The notes beneath the pieces were generated by a model, which was not told where the DNA came from, did not search any database, and saw nothing but the letters and a program-made list of their open reading frames with translations. 64,000 nt of DNA, from assembly GCA_963775125.1 (NCBI GenBank), contig CAVZHQ010000002.1, positions 806,001-870,000 of the forward strand, read 5' to 3'. A program made the position numbers and the translations under genes. Numbering within the stretch: position 1 is the first letter of the stretch; each line of letters opens with the position of its first letter. Source of the stretch: JAHECQ01 sp963775125. Lineage in GTDB: Bacteria > Actinomycetota > Acidimicrobiia > Acidimicrobiales > SZUA-35. Below are positions 53,581-62,125 of the stretch, piece after piece.

Positions 53581-55185
53581 CTAGTTGGCGGCCAGGTCGC
53601 GGTTCCGGAATCCGTGCCATCCGCCTGCCCCGAGCGCGGCGGCCAACCCGGTCAGGACGATCAGCGGCGTTAGGTCGATCGTGTCCGCCGGCGCATCTGG
53701 CAGGTGCTCGAACGGGGAGAGGTTTCGCAACCACTGCGGCAGGCGCAGGGTCTCGCCGAAGACGCCGATCACCACAACTCCGGCGAACGCCACCCAGTTC
53801 AACAAAATCCACCGCGGCAGGCGTCCGAGGAAGACGAGGGCGAGACCGACCAGAGCCAGGACCGCCGGCAGCGTGACCAGAGCCGCGACGGCAAGTCGAA
53901 TGATCTGGCCCGAGTCTCGGGCGACGAGTGCGTAAGCCACACCGACACCCAGACCCCCGACGGCCGTGATGATCACGGTGCCCCCGATGCAGACGCCAAC
54001 GTGGCTCAGCCACCAGTTCGTTCGACTCGTCGGAGTGGCAATGACCGGCTCGAGCAGACCAGCCAGTTCTTCTGTGCGGGCCCGCAGGATGGAGGACAAC
54101 GCGAAGCCGGTGGCGAGCATGGCCATCATCTGCACGGAGGTCGCGAAGTACGCGTCGGTGATCGACGCGCCCCCGAGTTTCGCGAGGTAGGCAGCCAGTT
54201 CCGGGTTGTCCTCGACGAGTCGTTCCACGTCGTTCCCGACGGCTCCGAAGAGCAGACCGGTGATGGCCAGACCGAAGCTCCATCCGGCGATGGTGCCGCG
54301 CTGCAGGCGAAAGGTCAGGCCGATCGGCGAAACCATCCACGGGCGGGCTGAGGCTGGGCCGGGCCGCTCGGTCAGCAGGCCCCGACCGAGGTCTCGGTGG
54401 GTTGAGAGCGTGAACGCCGCAGCGGCCGTGGCCAGGAAGAACGCAGTGCTGAGCGCCAGTACCGACCATCGTTCGTCGGCGAAGGGTCGAGTTGCGTGGG
54501 CCCAGCCCAGAGGTGAGAGCCAGGAGACACCGTTGCCCGTCACATCACCGACGCCGCGAATCGCGAACGCAAGCCCAAGCCCTGAGCTGGTCCAGCCCAG
54601 GGCGCCACGAGCATGGTCGAAAAGTTGGGCTGAGACGCCGGCCAGGCCGGCAAAGACCAGCCCCGCTGCGCCGATGGCGGCCGCGATCGCGATCGATCCG
54701 CTGACGGCGTAGCCCTCGGCCACGAAACCGACCGTGGTGGCGGCGGTGACGAGGACATTCATCATCGCAACCACGACGAGCGCCGCCGCAAGGCTGGCGT
54801 GGCGACCGACCACGCTCGATCGCAGCAGCTCGGTGCGATCGCCCTCCTCCTCGGCCCGGGTGTGGCGCACGACCATGAAGATGCTCATGAGGGAGGTCGC
54901 GATCGTCCCCCACAACAGGGTCTCGTTGACGAGGACGACGCCGATGTTCGGTTGGTCGAACCCGTATCCGGGCCCTGCGAACACCACGAGCGCGGGGTTC
55001 CCGCCCGCTATCTCGACGTAGGACCGGATGGCCTCGGGTGAGTCGTACACATTGGGGAGGCTTGCGCCCGAACCCACCATCAGGGCCACGACACCTCCGA
55101 TCCACGCGAAGATGCGAAGCCGATCGCGTCGCACGATCAGTCGGATGATTACCCAGAGCCCGGCGCTTGCCTCCTCACCGATCAT
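53581..55185 (-). CDS. ABC-2 type exporter permease
   Basis: A 534-residue membrane protein with about 12 hydrophobic spans in two similar halves, each starting with a basic helix (LIVRRDRLRIFAWIG; LTFRLQRGTIAGWSFGL). It fits large two-module ABC-2 permeases that export antibiotics or lipids. I choose ATG 55185, which overlaps the ATPase stop; ATG 55206 is an alternative. It forms a complete exporter with the ATPase gene just upstream. Confidence 0.85.
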   Translation of the reverse strand: MIGEEASAGLWVIIRLIVRRDRLRIFAWIGGVVALMVGSGASLPNVYDSPEAIRSYVEIAGGNPALVVFAGPGYGFDQPNIGVVLVNETLLWGTIATSLMSIFMVVRHTRAEEEGDRTELLRSSVVGRHASLAAALVVVAMMNVLVTAATTVGFVAEGYAVSGSIAIAAAIGAAGLVFAGLAGVSAQLFDHARGALGWTSSGLGLAFAIRGVGDVTGNGVSWLSPLGWAHATRPFADERWSVLALSTAFFLATAAAAFTLSTHRDLGRGLLTERPGPASARPWMVSPIGLTFRLQRGTIAGWSFGLAITGLLFGAVGNDVERLVEDNPELAAYLAKLGGASITDAYFATSVQMMAMLATGFALSSILRARTEELAGLLEPVIATPTSRTNWWLSHVGVCIGGTVIITAVGGLGVGVAYALVARDSGQIIRLAVAALVTLPAVLALVGLALVFLGRLPRWILLNWVAFAGVVVIGVFGETLRLPQWLRNLSPFEHLPDAPADTIDLTPLIVLTGLAAALGAGGWHGFRNRDLAAN

Positions 55186-56092
55186 CGGGCGCCACGTCTT
55201 CGCCATAGTGACGGAGGAACAGTTCCTCCAGGGACGGTGGGTGGCTCGTGAGCGATCGAACGCCGAGGCCCGCGAGCTGTCGGAAGACGTCGTCGAGATG
55301 TGAACGGTCGGCGTCGAAGCTGACGTCAAAGCCCCTCGGCGCAACCGGTTGATGCACGAGATTGACGACGCCCGCAATGCCCGCCAGCCCGGCCGGTGAC
55401 CGCTCGACTGTCGCCTCGATGTGCGTGAGCGTCAGGAGGCGCAACTCATCGAGCGTTCCACTCTGGACCGTGCGCCCCTCGCGGATGATCGTGACCCGAT
55501 CGCACAGGGCCTCGACCTCGGCCAGGATGTGGCTGGACAACAGGACGGTGCGTCCGTCTCGCTTCGCCTCGAGGATGCATTGCTGGAAGACGGACTCCAT
55601 CAGGGGATCGAGGCCCGTTGTCGGCTCGTCGAGTATCAGCAGTTCGGCGTCGGCGGCCAACGCCGCGACCAGCGCCACCTTCTGGCGGTTTCCTTTCGAG
55701 TAGCTCCGCGCCTTCTTGGACGGATCCAACGCGAATCGCTCGAGCAGTTCGGCACGGCGGCCGGAGTCGAGCCCACCTCGCAGCCCGCCCAAGAGATCGA
55801 TGACCTCGCCACCCGTCAGCGTCGGCCACAGGTTGGTGTCACCCGGCACGTAGGCAAGGCGGCGGTGCAGTTCGACGGACGATGACCACGGATCGGAACC
55901 GAGCAGACGAGCCTCGCCGCTGTCGTGGCGTAGGAGACCGAGGAGGATACGAAGTGTCACGGTCTTGCCGGAGCCGTTGGGTCCGAGGAACCCGTGGACC
56001 TCGCCCGAGGCCACCGTCAGGTCGAGCCCATCGAGCGCTCGACTGGACCCGAACGACTTGACCAGCTTCGAACACCGGATGGCTTCCGACAT
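55175..56092 (-). CDS. ABC exporter ATPase (DrrA-like)
   Basis: A 305-residue ATPase: Walker A GPNGSGKT near residue 38, signature SYSKGNRQKVALVAALA near 133, Walker B LLILDEPTTGLDP near 153, and the H-loop SSHIL near 185. The KGNRQK form of the signature is the normal variant in this exporter group. It is followed, with overlap, by the permease gene. Confidence 0.92.
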   Translation of the reverse strand: MSEAIRCSKLVKSFGSSRALDGLDLTVASGEVHGFLGPNGSGKTVTLRILLGLLRHDSGEARLLGSDPWSSSVELHRRLAYVPGDTNLWPTLTGGEVIDLLGGLRGGLDSGRRAELLERFALDPSKKARSYSKGNRQKVALVAALAADAELLILDEPTTGLDPLMESVFQQCILEAKRDGRTVLLSSHILAEVEALCDRVTIIREGRTVQSGTLDELRLLTLTHIEATVERSPAGLAGIAGVVNLVHQPVAPRGFDVSFDADRSHLDDVFRQLAGLGVRSLTSHPPSLEELFLRHYGEDVAPDDR

Positions 56093-56114
56093 TGGTGGAG
56101 CGTATTCCGACGCG

Positions 56115-56792
56115 TCAGCGGAGCGCGGCCCGCCTCAGCAGACCTCCGGCCAGCAGAAGGGCGATGCCGGCGACCATGGCGATCCTCAGCCCGTTGGACC
56201 CGGACACCGGAAGGATCGCCGGGCCAGCAGGCGGTGGCGTCGTGGTGGGCGAGACCGTCGGCGGTGCTTGCGACACGGTTGTAGGGATCGCAGGCGTGGT
56301 GTTGCCGACGGTCGTGGGGCCCTGCGGCTCGGGTGTGGTGGTTGGGGTTGACGGCGGCCCGCACTGGTCGTAGCGAATCGTGAGGTCGAGCCCTCCGCTG
56401 AACACCTCGTCGGGTCCCATACGCAGCAACACCACGACCTCGCTTGCGAGATACACCGACCCGCGGTTGGTCGTGACCTTGCCGGCCTCGTCCTCCACCC
56501 CGGTCAGCGTCAGTGTCGTGTCGCCGGAGACCACCAGGATGTCGTTGCCCGGATGGGACGACTCCTGATTGGTGACCGATGCCTCCCACGTACACAGGGG
56601 TCCGGCGAGGTCCTGGGCGACGGCGACACGGCCGAGTTCGATGAGGCTTCCGGCTTCTCCCCGAATCACGGTGTCCGTCGGCAACGAGAGGTCGGCGGCG
56701 TTCACCACTGCTGCTCCACCAAACGTCCAAGCGAGCATCACAATGAGCAAAACGGCGGCACGTCGAACAATCACAGCTATCTCCATCTCCAC
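56115..56792 (-). CDS. Secreted protein with LPVSG-type sorting signal
   Basis: A 225-residue protein with a signal peptide (residues 1-33), a globular middle with two Cys (67 and 144), and a Thr/Pro-rich stalk (145-190). At the end come LPVSG (194-198), a hydrophobic stretch and RRAALR. The layout is that of a sortase substrate, with S in place of T in LPxTG. No sortase gene is in the window, so the anchor is inferred. The start is ATG 56792 (56786 possible). Confidence 0.75.
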   Translation of the reverse strand: MEMEIAVIVRRAAVLLIVMLAWTFGGAAVVNAADLSLPTDTVIRGEAGSLIELGRVAVAQDLAGPLCTWEASVTNQESSHPGNDILVVSGDTTLTLTGVEDEAGKVTTNRGSVYLASEVVVLLRMGPDEVFSGGLDLTIRYDQCGPPSTPTTTPEPQGPTTVGNTTPAIPTTVSQAPPTVSPTTTPPPAGPAILPVSGSNGLRIAMVAGIALLLAGGLLRRAALR

Positions 56793-56999
56793 CGGCAGGG
56801 GTCAATGCCGTGGCCGTCATGCTCGTCGGCCGTCGTCGACCGCAGTAGGGCCGTTCGTCCCGACCTTGGATCGGGCTACCCAGCGACTCGCCGATCGGGG
56901 CGGGGTCGAGATCCTGTCCTTCGAACATCCGCCATATGACTCACGGAGGCTGCGTCACCCGGTCGGCTGAGCCTTGCCGTACGACTCCGCGCGCTCGAT

Positions 57000-57155
57000 C
57001 TACCAATAGTGGCGTCGGCCACCAACTGCTCGACCGAGAGAACCCAGCACCATGAGGATCACTCCGACAATGAGCAGGATGACCCCCAGGGTCCACAACA
57101 GGGGGATGTTGAGGAAGAATCCGAGAAGGAGGAGGAGGAGCCCGGTGGTGACCAT
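57000..57155 (-). CDS. Small DUF6131-like hydrophobic protein
   Basis: A 51-residue protein. It starts VTTGLLLLLLGFFLN and continues WTLGVILLIVGVILMVLGS. It ends GGRRHYW, the end common to the DUF6131 hydrophobic proteins of Actinobacteria. It has two adjacent membrane spans. It is divergent from the DUF6325-like gene at 57314. Confidence 0.8.
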   Translation of the reverse strand: MVTTGLLLLLLGFFLNIPLLWTLGVILLIVGVILMVLGSLGRAVGGRRHYW

Positions 57156-57313
57156 GTCTGGCTTTCGTCTTCAGTCGGTCAGCGTGTTCGCCGACTGAGT
57201 GGGCCGAGTCTGCACCTTGAGACAAGCTGGGGCAAGTTGCGTGTGTCGGATGCTCCCTGCCGACGCAGCCCTCGATGAGGGCTATCGTCGTGGTAGTTCA
57301 CGAGGAGGCTTGA

Positions 57314-58246
57314 ATGACCGGTCCGTTGCAGGTGATCGCCGTGGGTTTCGGTCCGGACGCCGATTTCAAGGATCGAATCCTGGAAGAGGTCGATCGACTT
57401 GAGGGTCGAGGAATCTTGCGCCTCCTCGACATGCTGTTCGTCGCCAAGCGTCAGGACGGAACCCTCGAGAGGCTGGTCATCGGCGACGACGAGGATTTTG
57501 GCGAGCTGCTGGCCGCAGGGTTCCCCTTCGGCGGCCCTGGTCCTGCTGAGCCGACAGTCGGTGGAGGCTCGGGTTTCGATCCCATCGATGCGTGGCAACT
57601 GGCTGAGTCTCTGTCGCCGGGAACGGCGATGGCACTCCTTCTCGTGGAGCACGGCTGGGCGCAAGGGCTTTTCGATGCGATCGCCGAGACTGGCGGCATG
57701 CTCCTTGGGGAGGGTTTCATCACCGCCGAGACCGGAATGCTCATCGGCGCCGAGGTCGCAGCCATGGAAGAGGCTGCTCAGGTGATCGCAGCGGCGCAGG
57801 CCGCAGCAGCCGACGCGATGTTGCTCGCTTTGACGGCCCGGGCGCAGGCGACCGAGGCCATCGCGACATCAGCGGCGATCAGCACCGCAGCCGCCGCCGA
57901 CTCCGTCCGTGCCCTGATCGCCGCAGGCCTCGTCGAAGAGGCGGCGGCTCATGAGGCCGTCGAGGCCCTGATCGCAGCCGGCCTCATCGTGGCGTCGGCC
58001 AGCCAAGCGTCGTCTGAGGCCGTCATCGAGGGTGCTGCCACCATCCGAGCGGCGTCGATCACGATGGCTCAGGCCCAGGTCCTGCGCTACCTACCCACGC
58101 CGATGACCTTTGCGGTCATTGCCGACAAGCTCGGAATCTCCCGGGGCGCAGCCAGAGAACGCGCCGAACGCGTGTACAAGAAACTTGGAGTCCACAATCG
58201 CGTGGACGCGGTGCGACGGGCTCGGGAGCTCGGCGTCATCGACTGA
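57314..58246 (+). CDS. DUF6325-like protein fused to a LuxR-type helix-turn-helix
   Basis: A 310-residue protein. Residues 1-60 resemble DUF6325/DUF1269 (VIAVGFGPDADFKDRILEEV, then LDMLFVAKRQDG). An Ala-rich helical region follows (about 145-245), with an internal repeat of the form ALIAAGL..EA. The last 60 residues are a GerE/LuxR helix-turn-helix: IADKLGISRGAARERAERVY and KKLGVHNRVDAVRRARELGV. It is probably a regulator; the ligand is unknown. ATG 57314, seven bases after GGAGG. Confidence 0.7.
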   Translation: MTGPLQVIAVGFGPDADFKDRILEEVDRLEGRGILRLLDMLFVAKRQDGTLERLVIGDDEDFGELLAAGFPFGGPGPAEPTVGGGSGFDPIDAWQLAESLSPGTAMALLLVEHGWAQGLFDAIAETGGMLLGEGFITAETGMLIGAEVAAMEEAAQVIAAAQAAAADAMLLALTARAQATEAIATSAAISTAAAADSVRALIAAGLVEEAAAHEAVEALIAAGLIVASASQASSEAVIEGAATIRAASITMAQAQVLRYLPTPMTFAVIADKLGISRGAARERAERVYKKLGVHNRVDAVRRARELGVID

Positions 58247-58322
58247 TGTCGGATCCCACGGGCGGCTGCGGGAAAAGACAGCAGACGTAGGACTCGGTTC
58301 GAACAGAGGAGAAGGTGCAATC

Positions 58323-59033
58323 TTGACTCGAACACTTCCGGACCACCTCGCAGCAGAACGACATCGTGGCGGTCGGGCGGCCTGGTTGCGCGCCGCGGTT
58401 CTCGGCGCGAACGACGGACTGATTTCGACCGCCAGCCTCATGGTGGGCGTTGCGGCGGCCAGTAGTTCACGGTCCGCGATTCTGGTTGCGGGAACCGCGG
58501 GGCTGACGGCCGGGGCGTTGTCCATGGCGGCCGGCGAATACGTGTCGGTGAGCTCACAGCGTGATACCGAGCAGGCCGATCTCAAGCGAGAACGAGTCGA
58601 ACTGCTCGAATCGCCCGAGGCCGAACGTGACGAGCTGGCCGCGATCTATCGCCAGCGTGGTTTGAGCGAAGAGCTGGCCGAACGTGTGGCGGACGAGCTT
58701 TCGCAGCTCGATCGCCTGGCCATCCACGCCCGTGACGAACTTGGTATCAACACCTTGGCGCTGGCGAATCCGGTGCAAGCATCGGTCGTGTCCGCGTTGA
58801 GTTTCGTGCTCGGCGCGGTCGTGCCGATCATCGTCGTCCTCATCAGTTCCGCGGCGACGCGGGTTCCGCTGACGATGGGGGTCACCGTGGTGGGCCTCGT
58901 GATGCTCGGAGCCACTGGCGCCCGTCTCGGCGGCGCTCCCCAGCAACGCGCCGCGTTGCGGGTATTTGTCGGGGGCACGCTGGCGCTGTTGATCTCCTTG
59001 GGCATCGGGCGCCTCACTGGTGCCGCTGTCTGA
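58323..59033 (+). CDS. VIT1/CCC1 family metal transporter
   Basis: A 236-residue membrane protein with the family start RAAVLGANDGLISTASLMVGV and MAAGEYVSVSSQRDTE, then the cytoplasmic charged stretch (about 80-140, with ERVADELSQLD). Three more spans follow. The family moves iron or manganese. Start TTG 58323 with AGGAGAAGG at a proper distance. Confidence 0.85.
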   Translation: MTRTLPDHLAAERHRGGRAAWLRAAVLGANDGLISTASLMVGVAAASSSRSAILVAGTAGLTAGALSMAAGEYVSVSSQRDTEQADLKRERVELLESPEAERDELAAIYRQRGLSEELAERVADELSQLDRLAIHARDELGINTLALANPVQASVVSALSFVLGAVVPIIVVLISSAATRVPLTMGVTVVGLVMLGATGARLGGAPQQRAALRVFVGGTLALLISLGIGRLTGAAV

Positions 59034-59043
59034 CCGGCGACGC

Positions 59044-59910
59044 TCAGAGCAGACCGAGATCGTCCGAGAAGTCGACCTTGGACAGGCGGTAATTCACCAG
59101 GTCTCCGACGCTCACGATGCCAACGAGGCGACCGGTCTCGGTGACCGGCAGATGGCGTACGCGCAGCTCGGTCATCGACCGCATGGCCGACGCGATGGAA
59201 TGCGTCGTGGTGCAGGTGAGCACATCGCTCGTGGTATGGGCGCCAACTGTTTGGTCGAGGAAGTCGGCTCCGAGCGTGTCGAGACCGATCATGATGTCGC
59301 GCTCGGACAGGATGCCTTCCACCCGGCTGCCGTCGCTCGACACGACCACTGCGCCAATCCGATGCACGTTCAACGCGTGAATCGCCTGTCGGATCAGCGA
59401 GTCCGGCGCAACGGTGACGACGCCGGGCGCTTTGCCTTCAAGCAGGTTTCGGACCGGATCGGAAAGCTCACTCTCGACCAGCTCCAGAGCGTTCGATCGA
59501 ATGATGTCCCACGCGGTCGCCCAGATGCGTCCGTTGCTCGCCTCGCGGGTGAAGCCGAGCCGTTGGTAGTAGTCGGCCACTCGATCGACGTCGAGCTCCC
59601 CGAGGGGGTCGACCTCGACGATCGCGCCGGGAAGCGCCCGCCTGACGCTTTCGATCAGCAGCCGTTCACCGAGGCCGCGTCCACGGTGGGAGGGGACGAC
59701 GAGGTGCTCCCAGATCAGCAAGCCGTTCTCGCGCTGATCGGTGGTGGCGATGTAGCCGACAGCCTCACCCGCTTCCCACGCCACCAGGACGAGATCGGCC
59801 GCGTCGGCGTCTCGTGCGGCGAACAGGTACTCGCGCTCGCCGTGGGCCGATTCGTGCAGTCGCGCCAACACTTCGCTCGGGCGACTTTCGGTGACGACGA
59901 TCTCGGTCAC
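59044..59910 (-). CDS. GNAT acetyltransferase-CBS domain fusion
   Basis: A 288-residue protein. Residues 1-125 form a GNAT domain with the acetyl-CoA loop HRGRGLGERLL near 75-85. Residues 155-285 form a pair of CBS domains (SIRQAI-type start VAPDSLIRQAIHALNVHRIG and SIASAMRSMTELRVRHLPV). CBS pairs bind adenosyl ligands and often regulate attached enzymes. This combination is uncommon. It converges on the VIT gene. Confidence 0.8.
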   Translation of the reverse strand: MTEIVVTESRPSEVLARLHESAHGEREYLFAARDADAADLVLVAWEAGEAVGYIATTDQRENGLLIWEHLVVPSHRGRGLGERLLIESVRRALPGAIVEVDPLGELDVDRVADYYQRLGFTREASNGRIWATAWDIIRSNALELVESELSDPVRNLLEGKAPGVVTVAPDSLIRQAIHALNVHRIGAVVVSSDGSRVEGILSERDIMIGLDTLGADFLDQTVGAHTTSDVLTCTTTHSIASAMRSMTELRVRHLPVTETGRLVGIVSVGDLVNYRLSKVDFSDDLGLL

Positions 59911-59967
59911 GGTCTCTCCCTGTGCGCTCGGTCGCTCTGGCGAGCGAAGTGGGCGTCTGCTCGCAGG

Positions 59968-60819
59968 CTAGGAGCGACCTTCGGGTGGGTCAAGGTCTGT
60001 GGGCTCCTCCGGCCGTTGCTCGGCACGCCGACGTCGGGCCGAGTCGATGCCCGGCATGCGCTTGCGGGATCCGAACGGGTTCTTCTCATCGAAGAACACG
60101 CCCCCCAAACTGGCGACCATGTAGGAAGCATGCCCGGCGGTAATCGCAGACCGGAAGCCCATGGCGTCTTGCGCTTCGTTGATCTGGCGTTTGATCATCT
60201 CGGCCATGAGCGGAGGCAATCGGGCGATACGCGCCGCCTTCGCCATCGCTTCCTCCTCGAGATCCTCACGGGGGACGACCAGCGATACGAAACCCAGCTC
60301 GTGTGCCTCGTGTGCGTCGAGGAGGCCCTGACTCCAGAGGATGTCCTTCGCACGGCGAAAGCCGATGTCCCACGGTGTCGACTGGAACTGGAAGAATCCT
60401 GGTACGAACTGCGCATCCTCCGAGGCGACGATCAAGTCCATCGCGGCGGCGATCATCCACCCGCCGTAGATGCACATCCCGTGGACCGCGGCCAACGTCG
60501 GCTTGGGGAGGTCGCGCCACCGCATCGTGTTCTCGACATTCAGATCCCAAGAGCGTTGGAAGGTACCGCTGACCCCTTGTCGATACGGGCGGGCCTCACG
60601 GTCGGCGATCTCTTCCTTGGTGCCGATGTCGTGACCGGATGACCAGTTGTCACCTGCGCCGAACAACACCACCGCTCGCACGTCGTGGTCGGCCATCGCC
60701 TCGCTCAACGCGTCGTCGAGTTCCTCGAGCAACACCCGCGATTGCGCGTTCCCGTACTGGGGACGGTTCATCGTGACCCGAGCCACCGCACCGTCTCGTT
60801 CGTAGAGCACCGTCGCCAT
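59968..60819 (-). CDS. Enoyl-CoA hydratase/isomerase family protein
   Basis: A 283-residue crotonase-fold protein. The oxyanion loops are SSGHDIG near residue 62 and GMCIYGGWMIAAAMDLIVAS near 115. The region typical of the catalytic Glu reads VPGFFQFQSTPWDIGFR, without an obvious Glu pair, so the reaction may be non-standard. I start it at ATG 60819. It ends in a charged tail (PEEPTDLDPPEGRS). Confidence 0.85.
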   Translation of the reverse strand: MATVLYERDGAVARVTMNRPQYGNAQSRVLLEELDDALSEAMADHDVRAVVLFGAGDNWSSGHDIGTKEEIADREARPYRQGVSGTFQRSWDLNVENTMRWRDLPKPTLAAVHGMCIYGGWMIAAAMDLIVASEDAQFVPGFFQFQSTPWDIGFRRAKDILWSQGLLDAHEAHELGFVSLVVPREDLEEEAMAKAARIARLPPLMAEMIKRQINEAQDAMGFRSAITAGHASYMVASLGGVFFDEKNPFGSRKRMPGIDSARRRRAEQRPEEPTDLDPPEGRS

Positions 60820-60892
60820 CGTTCGAACCTCCACACTCGCGGCTGATTGCCCGGACGTTCGAGAAGCTAGTCGGCTGCAGTGGACCCGTGCA

Positions 60893-61183
60893 GTGACCAA
60901 AGGAGTGCGGGCCGATGGCTACGCAACCCGACCGGCGGCGATGATGGCGCTCGCCGAGTCACTGGGGGTCACCATCGAGTCGGTGAACTTCACGATGCCC
61001 GGTGAGTGGGATTTTGTGACCGTCATGGGCGCAGACACGGTTGACGGGGTTCTGGCGATGGGAAGCTTCGCCGGAGCCACCGGCGTCGTCGAACGCAGTC
61101 TGACCTATGAACTGTTCAGTGGCGAGCAGATGGACGCCGCGATCGCCACGGCGATGCCGAAGTACGTGCCGCCGGGAACCTGA
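60893..61183 (+). CDS. GYD domain-like protein, possibly missing its N-terminus
   Basis: A 96-residue protein: KGVRADGYATRPAAMMALAE, then ESLGVTIESVNFTMPGEWDF. This matches the GYD fold from its second part onward; the usual opening strand with a YT motif is not seen. GTG 60893 is the first start. The gene may be short or have a shift at its beginning. Its role is unknown. Confidence 0.55.
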   Translation: MTKGVRADGYATRPAAMMALAESLGVTIESVNFTMPGEWDFVTVMGADTVDGVLAMGSFAGATGVVERSLTYELFSGEQMDAAIATAMPKYVPPGT

Positions 61184-61240
61184 GCCCGAGACGGCTCACC
61201 ATCCCGCTTCTGCACCGATGGAATCGACCGATTCGTTCAG

Positions 61241-61314
61241 CGCGCTCGGAGGGACTCGAACCCCCAACCTTCTGATCCGTAGTCAGATGCTCTATCCAAT
61301 TGAGCTACGAGCGC
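61241..61314 (-). tRNA. tRNA-Arg (anticodon ACG)
   Basis: On the minus strand, acceptor GCGCTCG (61314-61308) pairs with CGAGCGC. The D-arm is GCTCAATTGGATAGAGC, and the anticodon arm TCTGA-CTACGGA-TCAGA gives ACG. T-loop GTTCGAGTC. 74 bases, discriminator G, no encoded CCA. Confidence 0.95.
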
Positions 61315-61374
61315 AGCGGGCGTCAGTTTAGGACGATCCTCGCCGGTCCACACGCCCTTTCCCGGAATGGTGAC

Positions 61375-62058
61375 TCAGAGCCCAGCGAGGAACGGACGCA
61401 TGGCGGCGACCACCTCGGCCGGCTTCTGGCGGTGCACCGAATGTCCGGCGCCGGCCACGATCACATTGCTCCGGACGTTCATCCGCTTCTCGAACAGCGA
61501 TGCCGACGCCTGGAACTGCTTGTCGCCTTCGCCCACCACGACCAGGGTGGGTACCGTGATGGTCGCAAGGTTGTCGATGACCCACGAGTCGAAGTGCTTC
61601 GAGATGACCTCGGACCCTTCAGGCACCGGGTTCTTGGCCGCCGACCGGTCGACCATCGCATTCCACTGCTCCATCGCCTCAGGTTTGGAGAAGCCCGGTC
61701 CGGCGCCGACGAGAACCAGCGCACGGACCTCGTCGGGGTAACGCAACGTGTGAGCCAGGGACAGGTACCCGCCGAGTGAGTGCCCGATCAGGACGTAGGG
61801 AGCCTCGGCCAGGTCGGCGACGGCGCGCAGGTCGGTGAGCGCATGTTCGCGGCTGTAGGTTCCCGGCGGGGTGACTTCGGAGTTTCCGTGGGCCCGCATG
61901 CTCCAGCTGAGGCACCGGTAGTCGGTCGACAATTCGTCGATCATGGCATTCCAGGATCCGAGCTGATCGGTCCAGCCATGGGTGAACACGAGGCTGGGAC
62001 CTTGGCCCCGGTCGCTGATGTCGACGTTGGCCGGGGCGATGGGGGAGTCGATTGGCAC
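61375..62058 (-). CDS. Alpha/beta hydrolase
   Basis: A 227-residue hydrolase. The oxyanion His/Gly is in VFTHGWTDQLGSW near residue 25, nucleophile Ser is in GHSLGGYLS near 93, and the catalytic His in AGAGHSVHRQ near 207. Asp is likely in VVVGEGDKQF. Many esterase substrates are possible. Confidence 0.85.
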   Translation of the reverse strand: MPIDSPIAPANVDISDRGQGPSLVFTHGWTDQLGSWNAMIDELSTDYRCLSWSMRAHGNSEVTPPGTYSREHALTDLRAVADLAEAPYVLIGHSLGGYLSLAHTLRYPDEVRALVLVGAGPGFSKPEAMEQWNAMVDRSAAKNPVPEGSEVISKHFDSWVIDNLATITVPTLVVVGEGDKQFQASASLFEKRMNVRSNVIVAGAGHSVHRQKPAEVVAAMRPFLAGL

Positions 62059-62125
62059 CCGGCGAATCTAGCCCGAGGGTCGAGGCTCCTCGGACTTGTC
62101 GTCGCGATAGCTAAAGTCAGCGGCA

